64,000 nt of DNA, from positions 159,696,000 to 159,759,999 of the forward strand of contig CP092886.1 in the NCBI GenBank assembly GCA_030710605.1. Direction: 5' to 3'. Shown here in pieces: positions 33,600 through 45,240 of the stretch. Both the position numbers and the translations under genes were made by a program. This stretch comes from Cordylochernes scorpioides (lineage: Eukaryota; Arthropoda; Arachnida; Pseudoscorpiones; Chernetidae). Positions within the stretch are counted from its first letter, which is position 1. Every line of letters starts with the position of its first letter. The notes beneath the pieces are model-generated. The model made no database searches. It saw only the letters and a program-made list of their open reading frames with translations, and was not told the DNA's origin.

Positions 33600-34265
33600 A
33601 GTATTATACCTTAAAACGTAAATATATCTTTTTCACGTACATGATTAAATTTCATGAATATGAAAACATATTGAATTTTCCTCCAAAGGCGGCCTGTATA
33701 TAGAAAAGTGCATCGATTCGTCTCATTGGCGTCAATAAACGTTAAACTCAATTATTTACTCTCTACAAGTCTACTTCAATAATATAAAGGTTTCTGCTTT
33801 AAAAATATCTTTAAAACATATCTCATTAATTTTATTCCAAAGGCGAATAGAGCAGAACGTGTATTTCTATATATACATAATGAACAAATCAGCGCGGAAT
33901 CTTTCACTTTAAGAAAGTCAATCCCAATGATTTAATCTCCAAATATTCTGTTTCTAAAATATATTCAAAACATATCCCTTTACTGGAATTCCAAAGGTGA
34001 CCTGTATAGAGCAGAATTTGTATAGCTGAATATACATAACGAGGAATCCTTCACTTAATGATATTCAAGCTCAATGTGATTCACTCTCTCCAAATATTTC
34101 TGTTTCAAAAATATATTCAAATATATCCTCTTGTAGGAAATCCAAAAGCGGCGCCTATATAGAGAAGAATGTGTATCGCTAGCTATACATGTCCAGTGTG
34201 GAATCCTGCACTTATAATGAGGGTCAAACTCAATGACTTAATGCGATTCTAATGCACTGCTTGCG
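33600..34265 (+). repeat. Degenerate tandem repeat, about 154-bp unit
   Basis: Four diverged units share CCAAAGGCGGCCTGTATA-like, TATACATAA and TCAATGNNTTA segments. The CCAAAG landmark recurs at 33683, 33837, 33991 and 34142, giving periods of 154, 154 and 151. The units are imperfect, which suggests an old satellite-like array. Confidence 0.75.
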
Positions 34266-35159
34266 TGCACCTTGTAGCCAAATAGAAATATAACTTTCAA
34301 ACTAACTTTTCTCCTCTATATTTTAACAAATTACATTAATTCAATTACCAATTTCGTGCTCCAATAAACTAATTTTCTCTATTATATACCCAGACCTCTT
34401 CGAACTTATTATTGATAATTTAATTTGTTGCTAATCGAAATTATCTTGGTTTTAATAAAAACCAATTTTATCGTATTTTTTCTGCTATCGTCAACTTGGG
34501 CGAGAAATCCCCAGTGGATTGATAGTTTTTCTTATTAAAGTTATTTTTCTATTTATCGATTTATTGTAAAAATATATATATGAGGAGATAACCCAATAAT
34601 CTTCACAAGCATTCGTATTTATGAACGTTCAGATGGCTGATTCCACCAATCAGAACCAAGCATCGCTTGCCATCCAATGGAGATCTCGACAATATTTTCC
34701 GTCCTGTGTCAGGAATCATGTTTGGAATTTATCACATATTGTGATCGATAAATCCCTTCACCTTGTTTTACTGCTTGTAGTTCTCCAGTACAATATTCCG
34801 TGAAATAGAATATGGATTTGAATCCATTAAAGTTACTGTTATATCCATATTATATCAGAAGTGAAGTTATAAAAGAAAGACAAATCAATAGCAGAGTCCT
34901 CGTGGTTTTATGATATTGTATCAAGCATGAAATGATATTTACGTAAACTATATGTTGTTTAAAATGTAATTTTCCATTAAAGGTATCTTTAAAAATGAAA
35001 AATAGCGCAAAAGTAAAATTGTACTTGGATCCAGAATATGTTTTAGTCTATCGATTTATAAGTTATTTTATAAAATGATAAATTTTAAACTTGCCTCAAT
35101 TTTTCACATACAATTTAAAATAATATAAATCACACAAAATTCTACACATAATAAGTTTT
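34266..35159. other. Anonymous AT-rich stretch
   Basis: No repeat family or gene recognised. Confidence 0.4.
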
Positions 35160-35463
35160 AAAAACAAATAAGGCATATCCTGATCACTAGCACATGTGCT
35201 TTTTAGATGGCAGAGCGCCATCTAGTGGAACAGAAATCAACTAAACGTTGATTTAGCCTGTTCCATAATATTTGGCCAACCCATTTTCTTGATAAATCAA
35301 GAAAAGCCATCCACGAACGCGTCTCGGGCTGTTGGCCCTCATCACAGGCTAATTCAACGTTTAGTTGATTTCTGTTCCACTAGATGGCACTCTGCCATCT
35401 AAAAAGCATATGTGCTAGTGGTCAGGATATGCCTTCTATGTTTTTAATATCAACACCTGACCT
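35160..35463 (-). repeat. Family A element, complete palindromic copy
   Basis: The two halves (about 35169-35265 and 35345-35445) are near-perfect inverted repeats, each holding hairpins AGCACATGTGCT, GATGGC/GCCATC and GGAACAG/CTGTTCC with inner ATCAAC/GTTGAT. The centre (35266-35350) carries the hammerhead-like region and TTGATTTATCAAG on the minus strand. The outer ends read AAGGCATATCCTGA and its complement. After the right end comes TTTTTAATATCAACACCTGACC, which pairs with the preceding GGTCAGG. Confidence 0.8.
35306..35350 (-). ncRNA. Hammerhead-like core, 5' part lost
   Basis: Minus strand: TGATGAGGGCCAACAGCCC (perfect stem II GGGC/GCCC), then GAGACGCGTT and CGTGG. The first bases of the CTGATGA box and the 5' strand of helix I are replaced by the inverted arm, so the motif cannot fold completely. 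Confidence 0.55.
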
Positions 35464-35526
35464 TTTTATTTATTTATTTTTTCATAATAATTTTTGTTAT
35501 GCAAAAATTAAAGTCAACACTATATA

Positions 35527-36000
35527 CAGGGTGATCCAAAAGTCCCGCACTATTTTAAAAATTAATAACTCCGCGAATATTTGCGCTAGAGCAATGCGGT
35601 AAACACCATTGTGTTCAGGATGCAATGGGATTTTTTATGGCAAATAATGAAAAATTCGAAATTGATTTTAGTTACAATTTTATTCGCCAGATGGCGCACT
35701 ACCAGAATCAGAGATTCAGCGGCCAAATTGTTTGATAAATTGAAAAATATAACTGATCGACACGTATTTTTCCTTTTTGAATACCAGGAAAGAACCCTAA
35801 TAACATCAAATAACAAATTAATAAAATACCACTTCGCAAAAAGTATGAAGAATTGGTTAACAATTTTTAAATACAATCAGGAATATGTAAAATAGGTAAA
35901 TGCAAATTAAAACATGTAGCAAAAAAAAAAATGCTATTTTAGATACGGTTTGTTTCCGAAGATAATAAATTTCTAATATTTTTAATTCAACTCTCTCTCA
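35527..36000 (+). repeat. Left long terminal inverted repeat
   Basis: Matches the reverse complement of 46105-46572 with few differences. It contains a 94-codon frame seen in both repeats but without recognisable domain. Confidence 0.88.
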
Positions 36001-36389
36001 TACTGTACACAATTTTAAAGAATGTGTCCCCTCAAATAAAAATATTTTTTGAATCGACCTTTTGCGTTGAAAAACGTGTTAGTAAAATCATTTTGTATTA
36101 TTTTTTTGCACAAAATTTCAAAAGTTATTGGTGTACAGAAAATATTCCTTATGCTATTTCTTCTAATGAGCGAAAAGCGAAAAACTAAACATAAGGAGAA
36201 AAATTGTGTGTACCAGTGTTATTCGAGAAGTTATAACACTCTGGTTTGCACGACATAATATGTGACACAAAGAGCTGCAAAATATTGGTAGATAATATAA
36301 TACATGGCAGCTTATATAACACATGAGGTAACTGCCTTCTCTCTTGTATTAGGTCACAATCCTTGCTCAATGTAGCACCCTTCATTCTC

Positions 36390-37157
36390 AATCACCGCCT
36401 GCAGACGATAAATGACAGAATGGACAGCATTAAATAACATATCTGTTGAAATTGATAAAACGTTCCATCTGATGAATGACAGAATGGACAGCATTAAATA
36501 ACATATCTGTTGAAATTGATAAAACGTTCCATCTGATAGAAGCCTTCAACATGGCCAATATGGTAGGCCAGCATCGATAAACACACGATTTAATGTACCC
36601 CCATAAACAAAAATCGCAAGGCGTCAAGTCTGGTGATCTTGGAGGCACTGGTATATGGCGACTTATCCCACGAATTTCACCGAACGTATCCTTCAGCAAT
36701 TGTTTGGCACCACGGGAGATATGAGGAGGTCCTCCAACTTTCATGAATGTTATTTCGCTTAGTGCTTTTTCCCTGCAATATGGGAATACCCTTTTCTCTC
36801 AAAAGTTGAACATAACGTTCACCAGTTACAAAAACGGTTTTAAAAGTTCTTCCATTGATTTTTCAAAGAAAAATAGCCCAATAATAAAAGAAGAAGTGAA
36901 TCCACAAAAAACTGTGACTCTAGGCTGATAAAGTGGCATTTCTGTAAAAATCCTAGGGGTTCTGTTGCCCAAAAGCGGCTGTTTTGAATGTTAAATTCTC
37001 CGTTTAGAGAAAAGTGAGCATCATCTGTCCACAGAACATTCGACAGCCAGTTTTCATCACTATCAATTTGCCTGAAAACCCATGCAGCGAATTCTTGACG
37101 CATCTCAAAATCGCCAACTTTCAACTCGTTATATCTTTGAATTTTGTATGGGTACAC
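36390..37157 (-). pseudogene. Mariner/IS630-type transposase, 5'-truncated
   Basis: The minus-strand segment 36840-37157 encodes YPYKIQRYNELK, then FRQIDSDENWLSNVLWTDDA and HFSLNGEFN, matching the central region of transposases with an FSDE-like first catalytic aspartate (here WTDDAHF). The segment 36430-36744 carries PPHISRGAKQLL and RSPDLTPCDFCLWGYIK, the region of the last catalytic residues. The two parts are in different frames with a gap. The N-terminal DNA-binding region is absent, cut off at the junction with a non-LTR element near 37158. Confidence 0.75.
36411..36538 (+). repeat. 64-bp tandem duplication in the transposase relic
   Basis: Two adjacent 64-bp copies start AATGACAGAATGGACAGC at 36411 and 36475, with almost no differences. 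It is a late event that further damages the transposase 3' end. Confidence 0.93.
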
Positions 37158-39590
37158 ACAATAGAGACATTAAGTGAAGCTCCTTCGGATATCACAATCA
37201 TACACGGCGATTTTAACGCCAAAAGTTCAACTTGGGGATCATCTTTCCAGGATAACAAAGGTCACCGACCTCGACCTTACACCATTAAATAAGGGAGAGA
37301 ACACCTATCTATTCAAGTCAATGGAAAATTCTGAGAGGTGCAATCAGTGACCACAGACGAATTTTAACAACCCTAAACTTCAAAATTGAGAATGTCCAAT
37401 AGAATAAAAGAACATGGAACTTTAGGAAAGCTGACTTGAAAAAAATCACAGAAAAGCTTAAAGAACTGTGCAACGAAAAATTGACTTACAGAACGCTTGA
37501 CAAAAACTTGGAAAACTTCTCTTCGAATATATCAAAAGCTGCAAAAGCATCGATACCTAGAAGGAGACGTTAGACCTGTGGATACCTTACTGGAAGGACC
37601 ACAACACCGAGGCAATGATTGCAGAGAGAGACAATATCAATGAACTTCTTTAAAAGAATAAAACAGAAGAAAAGAGAAAGTAACACATTGAAATTAGTCA
37701 CAAAATAGAACAAGAAATTTGGATATGCAAACAAGAGAAGAATGGCAGAGTTCTGCGAAAAAATGGATCCAAGAAAGGACAGCCAACACTGGAATATGAT
37801 TAGAGTGTTAGAAAACAATCAAAACCAACACCAATCCTCCAATACTCTAACCGATATGAATAGAACAGCGAGAAAACGAGAACAAACAGATGGCTAACAT
37901 AATTGCTGAATATCTTTCAAGCACTTCCATACTCAAATATACGAATAAAGACAGGACTCTAAAAATAATATAAACCAGTTAGTTAAACAAGCAAGAAACT
38001 TCCATTAACAAGATATTTTCTCGAAAGACTTCACACTGAATGAGCTAAACTCATCAATAAAAAAATCCAAGAGGTCACCAAGAGATAATCTAATGTTTGG
38101 TCAAATGATTAAACACTTCGAAGACAAAGCTAATAAACAACTCCTACGAATACTAAACATTTCATGGTAAACTGGTAAACTACCAAAGGATTAGAAGATA
38201 TCAATTACTGTGCCAATACTGAAACCAAACAAAGATGCCAAGGAATCCAAGAACTATCGGCCAATTGCTCTCACCAGCATACTTTGTAAAATAACAGAAC
38301 GAATTATCCACTCTAGGCTCATAGTCTGGCTCATTAACAATAATAAAATAAACTTCTTTCAAACTGCCTATAGATCCCAGCACTCTACGACTGATCAACT
38401 GTTCTACCTCTGTCAATCAATAATAGATTCTTTCCAGGAAAAACCGCCAAAGAAGACCACGGCTATATTCCTTGATATGACCTCAGCTTTTGATCGAGTA
38501 TGGAGGGAGAAATTACGTGAAAAGCTGCACAACATCGGAGTAAGAGGAAAAACCTTAACCTGGATTGCAGACTTCTTAAGGGGAAGAAGGTTAAAGGTTT
38601 GGGTCAATGGAGAATTTTTCAAGGAAGGAAGAACATGGGCTGGTGTAACTCTGAGATCTGTGCTCAGTCCTCTACTCTATCTGCTATATATTAACGACAT
38701 CCATCCTTACCTCACTGAAGACTCAAAAGTTGCATGTTATGCAGACGATATAGCCATATGGCACACAAGTAGCAGCATAGAAAAATCGTAAAAAATACTG
38801 AACACATCAATGAGAGGACTGGAGAAGTGGGCAATGGAACTCCAAATGACCATAAACCCAATACAACCAAACCTATGCGTCTTCTCCTCTGACAGGAAAA
38901 AAGGCATAAATATAACCACAAAATAAGCATAAACAAACAAATAATTGATAAAATTAGAAATCCAAAATACCTAGGTGTGATACTGCAGTCCTGGATCTTT
39001 CCAGTTGGTCTCGAGGACTACGCCATCACCATCTCCTAAGCGGCGAAGTCCGCGATCTACGTTTTCATCGTAGATCGCAAAATGCGTGGTGTTGCTGGAG
39101 ACCCACTGGCGATTCTCCACCAAACTCTGCAGCGCTGGCAGAGGCGCCATATTCATTGTACATAGTGTATATAATGCATATTATCTTTTTTAAATAGTGC
39201 AGACTGTGCACTTTGCATGTATTGACAAGATGGCAATAAAATTATTTTAACTGTCAATGATGAGGAATTGGAATTTTCAAAACACATAATTAGCACCTCA
39301 AATATAGCTACCAGAAAACTAAACATTCTGAGATGGCTATGTGGAACAAATTGGGAAGAAAACCCCAGAATTCTCAGAACAACATATATCACCTTAATAA
39401 GCCGATAATGGAATATGCAACACCGGTCTGGGCTCCCTCAAGCTCATCACTAAAAGTAAGACTAGACAGTGTTCAAGCAAAAGCGGCCAAAATAATCACT
39501 GGTGCTCTTTCATCCACCAACAATGAGAAAATTCAGAGAGAATGTGTTCTAGACCTTCTCGCTCGAAAGCAGAAGATAAAATGAAAACAA
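37158..39590 (+). pseudogene. Non-LTR retrotransposon 1 (endonuclease-RT), 5'-truncated
   Basis: Begins inside an AP-endonuclease domain (HGDFNAKSSTWGS, about 37203-37240). A decayed linker follows. The reverse transcriptase starts near 38200 (PILKPNKD...NYRPIALTS), contains FLDMTSAFDRVW (motif A) and YADD at 38738-38749. The frame stops near 38791 and reappears at about 39333-39584 with MEYATPVWAPSSSSLK. It belongs to the I/Jockey group by motif style. A 230-bp family S repeat interrupts it at about 39009-39237. Its RNase H seems to lie at 45241-45709, beyond two other insertions. Confidence 0.82.
39009..39237 (+). repeat. Family S SINE-like repeat, copy 2, inserted in the non-LTR element
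   Basis: Matches 19012-19245. It contains CATCTCCTAAGCGGCGAAG, the hairpin GATCTACG...CGTAGATC and GGCGATTCTCCACCAAAC. The RT frame of the host element is readable up to PKYLGV (about 38970) and again from about 39257, so the repeat or a slightly larger segment inserted there. I do not find a clear target duplication. Confidence 0.65.
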
Positions 39591-41960
39591 CTTGGATCGG
39601 CACTTCGGAAACGAGGAACCAGAGGACGAGAACTCTCTGAACACTTGTGGTTTGGTGGATCCGCCCTTTTCTGAGAATGAGGTGAAACTGACGGCTTTCA
39701 AGTTCGGGAAAAGGAAATCTCCTGGTCCCGAAGGGATCGATAACACGGTCGTAAAAGCCTTGTTAAGAATGCACCCATCACTTCTTGTCAGGTTTTTCAA
39801 TAGGTGTCTGAACACTGGTACTTTTCCTTAGGCATGGAAGGTTGCTCGAGTAGTGCTTCTCGAAAAGTCTGGTAGAAAGGGTAATTCTCCTAATGATTAT
39901 CGTCCGCTTTCTTTACTAGTGTGTCTAGGTATGGTCCTGGATAGCCTACTAGCTCAGCGACTGAAGCACTGGCTAGAGAGTAATGAGCTCCTTTCCTCTT
40001 TCCAACATGGTTTTAGGGAAGGGAACTCCACAACCACAGCTCTGAACGAGGTGTTAGAGGGGGTTGAGATGGGCTTAAATAAGGGTGCTTGGGTTCTTTT
40101 CGTGGCCCTGGACATTGATGGTGCGTTCAACTCCATGAGCTGGAACAAGCTGATGAGAAATTTGATGGACATGGGTTGTCCTGATAATTTGTGCAGCTTG
40201 GTTAGTGACTTCCTGAGGGATAGACGGATTAGCCTCAGTTTTTGTGGGCGGAAGTTGGAAAGAAACTGTGCTAGGGGTTGCCCCCAGGGCTCTTGCTGCG
40301 GACCTATTCTGTGGAATATCCTGGTAAACACCGTTTTCCAGAAGGAGCTCCCTGAGGGAGCCAGGCTAGTTCTCTATGCTGACGACCAGTTCCTCATCAT
40401 TGAGGCTGCTTCAAGAGCGAAAGCTGAGAAGTGTGTTGAAGCTTCTCTCCAAATCCTCTCGAATTGGGCCCATGACTCTGGCCTTAAGTTCAATGTCTCC
40501 AAAGCTAAAGCCCTCAGCTTTAAACCTAGGGACATAAGAACTAAAAGGAAAGGGATCAAATGGGAGCACAAGCCGGCTATCCGGATGAAAGGACGGAGGG
40601 TAGTCATGGGGGTGGTCATTGATGACAAGATGGGTTGGCAATACCAGGCGGAGGAGATGGTGGCGAGAGGCAGGGAGGCGTTGTGCAGGCCTGTCCTGGT
40701 TGGCTCTCAACAGGGGGGGGGGGGGGGGGGAGAAGGTGGGTACTATTTTTAGGAACCTCTGCCTCTGCTGTGTCGAGCCAATCCTGCTATAACAGGGATC
40801 AGAAGGTGGCAAAAACTCTAGAGAGCGTGCAGAGGACAGCGGCACTCAGAATCACAGTGGGATATCGCACTACCAGCAGTGAGGCCTTTTTGGTCCTCGC
40901 TGGGCTTATTCCCCTGTGATTGAAACTAGAGGAGGAGACCATCAGACAGAAGATCTGGGAGAACAGGGAAGATGCCCTGGGACTTGAAGCGGGTGCCCTG
41001 GAATGGAAGAGGGACCCAAGGAAGCCTCCGCAGTGGTTGCCAAAGTGGAATTGGAGTCCTGGAGGGCCGACAGGGATTGGCACGGTGGTTTTCACTGATG
41101 GTAGTAAGTCTGGAACCAATACTGGAGCTGAAGTAGTGATTTTCACTAATGGAGAGCTGATCTTCCAAGAAAGCTTAACACTCAGAGTGGACGAATTGGT
41201 CTTTTCAGCCGAGCTGGTTGCGATCAGGGTAGCCCTCAGAGTGTGTGCCGAGAAGAACTTCAGCCCGGACCGCCTCTATACAGATTGTATGTCGGCCCTC
41301 GTCGTCATCAATCTGGTGAAAGGGCAACTCGCGCATCAAATAATCCAGGAGCTGGAGATGACAACGCGGGCTCCGGAGCTCTATTGGGTTAGGAGACACA
41401 GCCTCATCGAAGGTAATGAGTTCGCAGACAGGCTCACTAAGGCAGGATGCTTTAGAGATAGATCACTGAGGACCCCAGTGACCAAGAAAGAAGTTTATAG
41501 GAGGATCAGGGGGCACGTCCAGGACTTATGGTTGGACAGATGGAGGAACAGTGTAAAGGGGAGAGTGGTATATTCAATTGGGTAACAACACCCAAGTACC
41601 TCTGTAAGGTAATGTCCCACAAATTCATTAGGGTAGTTCGGGACATGGGCCCTTTCCCAGGAGTCTCCACAGATTTAAAATTAAGAGAAACCCTAATTGC
41701 GTCTATGAAGAAAGGGATGTGGATGCACGCCACTACGTCTTGGATTGTCCAAGGGTAGTGGGTGTGCAGGAAGAGAGAAGGAGGGCGAGGGGCGCGATCG
41801 AGAGTAAGCTGCTGAGAAATCACAGCAAGCTTCTTGAGAAAGCCCACGACGTGGCAGCTGAGCTTTTCCTCAGCTGTTAGTGAACAGAGTCGACCGGGAC
41901 GCCTCCCCGCGGTCCCTGCTGGACACAGTAGATAGTGTCCTCTTTTGCTGTGATTAAAGG
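39590..41960 (+). pseudogene. R1-clade non-LTR retrotransposon, 5'-truncated, broken
   Basis: Starts just before the RT domain: KSPGPEGIDNTVVKALL, NDYRPLSLL, GFREGNSTTTA, VALDIDGAFNSMSW (motif A), CPQGSCCGPILWN and YADDQFLI (YADD at 40375-40386). CPQGSxxGPxLWN is characteristic of R1-group elements. RNase H follows at about 41085-41450 (VFTDGSKSG, SAELVAI, YTDCMSAL, GNEFADRLT). A cysteine/histidine C-terminal region with DARHYVLDCPR lies in another frame at about 41715-41755. Damage: TAG at 39829-39831, an expanded G-run at 40713-40730 shifting the frame, TGA at 40917-40919, and further shifts after 41585. Its base composition is richer in GC than the surroundings. Confidence 0.88.
40713..40730 (+). 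repeat. G18 homopolymer inside the R1 reverse transcriptase
   Basis: Eighteen consecutive G (40713-40730) between the thumb region and RNase H. The reading frame before it and the one after it differ, so the run caused or marks a frameshift. Long G-runs are also prone to sequencing error. Confidence 0.95.
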
Positions 41961-41964
41961 CCAC

Positions 41965-44900
41965 CGGTATAGAAATCCTTCCAGACACGTTGTCTGAGAG
42001 GTGGTGTTTCCAGGTCTTGGATACCGTTACTTGGCTTATGAGTTGAACAGAAAAGCAGCGAAGTGCATGCTTCGGATGCCGGCTTGTGGACCGAAAGGTC
42101 TGGGTGGCCATCTGCTTCTAGGGTGTACCAACTGTGCTTAGGTGGGATCCTCCAGTTCTTGTTTATTTTTGTTTTGGCTACTGTTTCTATTTCTTTAAAA
42201 GTAAGTTTATTTTTCTGTAGCAAGGTTTCTTTTGTGCCTTATTTCGCTAGCGCATCAGCAGCTCCATTGCCTTCAATGCTAACATGTAAGGGTATCCATT
42301 GAAGGTGAATTTTTGAGGAATTGAGAGTTTTTGGAGATAACTAATTATGTTCCTGCTTACTTTGTCTCTAAGTTCCCTTGTGTGACTCAAGTGTTGTATT
42401 GCACTTCTACTATCAGTAAGAATCCATATATCGTGATGTTTAGTGTTTCTGATGGATTTTAAGGCTTCATAGATGGCTATAAGTTCTGATCTGAAGACTG
42501 AGCAAAAATCTGGGTTTCTTCTGTTTATTTTCTCATTGCCATTTGTGGTTTTAATGAGAGAGTCACTGTCAGTGTGTCCCAACTCGGCTCTGCTACCATC
42601 GGTATAGATAGTTATTACATTTTTAGGAATTTTATTAATTATTTATAATGATAATTGTTTTAAGTATTCTGGATTTTGGTATTGTTTGTTAGTGGGATCA
42701 TTTAAAGTGGCATTAAAAATAACATTTTGTTAGTGATTCGCATGGGGATATTTTTTCTGCTAAATAATATTTTTCCACTTTATATTTCGAAAATCCATTT
42801 CTTTTGGCCAGGTGGAGAGGGCCTTCTTTTTTGAGTCTTATATTGGATTCCCAATTAAGTATGCAATTGGATGTTCTGTGTTTGTTTTCATAACTCTTGA
42901 TTTGGTTTATATATTTTGGCAGATTGAAGCTTCTTCTACCCTTTAAGGGCATAATGTCTGCCTCGTAAAGTACAATATTATTATGGCAGGTATTTCAAAT
43001 ACCTGTAATAATTCTAGCTGCATTTAGTTGTATCCTTTCCAGTGATTTTAGATTTGTTTCAAATGCTGTATCATAGATTTGATATCCATATTCCAAGATA
43101 GGTCTCATTAGAGATGTGTAAGTTAATTTTAGTGTTGTTGCTTCAGCTCCCCACTCTTCCTGAAATATATTTCAAGATTTTTAGTCGGTCTCTTCCTTTT
43201 CTAACAACTCCTTCAATATGTTTACTGGAGTTAATTTCTGGATCCAGGGTGTAGCCGAGATATTTAGGATGTTTATTATATTGCAATTGTTGTTCTTTCA
43301 GAATAATATTTGGTCTTATTTTGTAAAGTTTCTTATCGGTAGTAAAAAGACAGGTTTCAGATTTTTGGGGGTTAAATTCTAATTTATGTTTATTAGCAAA
43401 TTTTTCTAGGTAGAGAAGAGTCTTGTTCAAATCTCTTTCAGCTTTTTTCCAGTTAGTGTTGCTGATCCATAGAATAATGTCGTCAGCGAAAAGTCCAATA
43501 TTGGTTTTATGAGAAAAAAATTCTTCTATGCCTGCAATAAATTGGGTGAAGAGATTTGGGCTAAGGACTGATCCTTGTGGTAATCCTTGATACAATTTGA
43601 AGGTTTTAGATAAAGTGCCATTATATTTGACCCTGATGCATCTATTTTTAAGGGAACCATTTATCCAAGTGATAGCTTTTCCATCAATTTTGAAATGTTT
43701 GTATAATTTTGTAATTAACTTGTTTTTTCCATACCTTATCAAAAGCTTGTGTAAGGTCTAAAAAGCAGCTATTGTGTGGTTAGTTGGTTTTCTGTTTTGT
43801 GCATCTTTTACCTTTTGTGTGAAAAATAAGGGTTGGTCTATTGTCCCATGTCCTTTCTTAAATCCATATTGTTCTTCTGGTCAGAGATTTCTTGTGTCGG
43901 GGTGGTAGGTGAGTCGTCTGAGTATAATTTTTCCATTAATTTTCAGCAAATACTTGTGAGAGAGATAGGTCGGTAGTTTTTTGGGTCATCAGCAGATTTG
44001 TAAAGTTTTTAAATCGGAATTATTGTTGCATTTTTACAGTCTTGAAGCAATTTTCCAGTTTTCCAGTAGTTATTGAAAATATTAAGAAGTCTTTCTTTGC
44101 CAATTTTGCCCAAGTTTGATATCATTCGGCCATGGATTACATCTGGCCCAGGAGTCTTGTTTAGGTCAGTGTTTTCTAATGCATAAGCTAGCTCTTTCAT
44201 ATTTATTTTTTTCATGGAAAATATTATGAGTGCTGGTGACATTTTTACAGTCATGGATAATCCTTTGGGCCTTTGTTTCAACCTTGATTTTACTACTTAT
44301 TTGATATGAATTACCTAAAAGATTGGCAGCAATTTTGTCATTAGTTGCTGGTGTACCATCTGTATTCTTAATCATATTAGTTTTTTCAGATTGTGACTGG
44401 GATCTGTCAATTTTTTTGCCAAATTCCAAAGTTTTGTATTTGGGTTTCTTGGGTTCAGGTTTTCACAAATTTGTTCCCATTTTTCCCTTTTCACATTTAC
44501 GTATAATCTTTTTATTTTTGCATTCACAATGTTCAGTTCAATTCTACAATTTGTTTGGTTTTGGGTGCTCTTTTTTGTAGTTCATTTCTTTTAGTTATAA
44601 GTGTTTGAATATTTTTTGCCTGGTGTGTATAATTTGGAATCCATTTCTTGATATTACCTCTTGGTATTGAAACTGTAGCTGCTTTAATAATGGTGTTTTC
44701 GAAAGATATCCAATTAGGCTTTTTGAAGTTCCAGATTTTTTTTTAATTGAGCTGGTTTTGGTCTTGGTGCTAATTTCTATCAAATTAGGCAAATGATCAC
44801 TTCCAATACTTTTTAATATTTGCTATTTGCATTTGTGGAAAATGTCAGGATAGTAAAAACTTATATCAAGGGCTTGTGCAGTATTATAGCTGTAGGAATG

Positions 44901-45240
44901 ATGGGTAGGATTCCCATCATTTAAGCACATGATGGCATTGTCGTCAAATTTTTTTGAAAGTATTTTGCCTCTTGGGTTTGGCGTGGAACATCCCCATAGT
45001 TGATGTTTGGCATTAAGGTCACCTACAATAAGAGTTGTCTGTAAGAAATTGAGCCATTGTTCCATCGTCAATAAGTGTATTGTTTGGAGGGTGATACATA
45101 TTGTATATGTTGATGGCTTTGTTTTGATTGAGGTAGACTTTGATATCTTGGGCTTCGAGGTCTAATGTGTTTGAAATATTAACGGCTATGTCCTCATAGT
45201 ACAAATTCTTGATTAAAAATGCTAGGCCACCCCCTTCAAC
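41965..45240 (-). pseudogene. Non-LTR retrotransposon 3 (I/Jockey group), minus strand, decayed
   Basis: Read from right to left: endonuclease (GGGLAFLIK near 45230, YHPPNN, VGDLNAKHQLWGC near 45020); a linker; RT start (NKTPGPDVIHGRMISN near 44140); RT core (FKLYQGLPQGSVLSPNLF, then LFADDIILW near 43485); RNase H (FRSELIAIYEAL and WILTDSRSAIQHL near 42400); and a C-terminal KINKNWRIPPKHSWY segment near 42150. Domains lie in several frames, so stops and shifts are frequent. The 5' end is truncated within the endonuclease. Its 3' end faces the 3' end of the R1 element near 41960. Confidence 0.82.

Noticed and set aside
35611..35895. 94-codon frame in the left long TIR (also present inverted in the right TIR)
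   Set aside because: Conserved only because the TIRs are duplicates. No domain was recognised.
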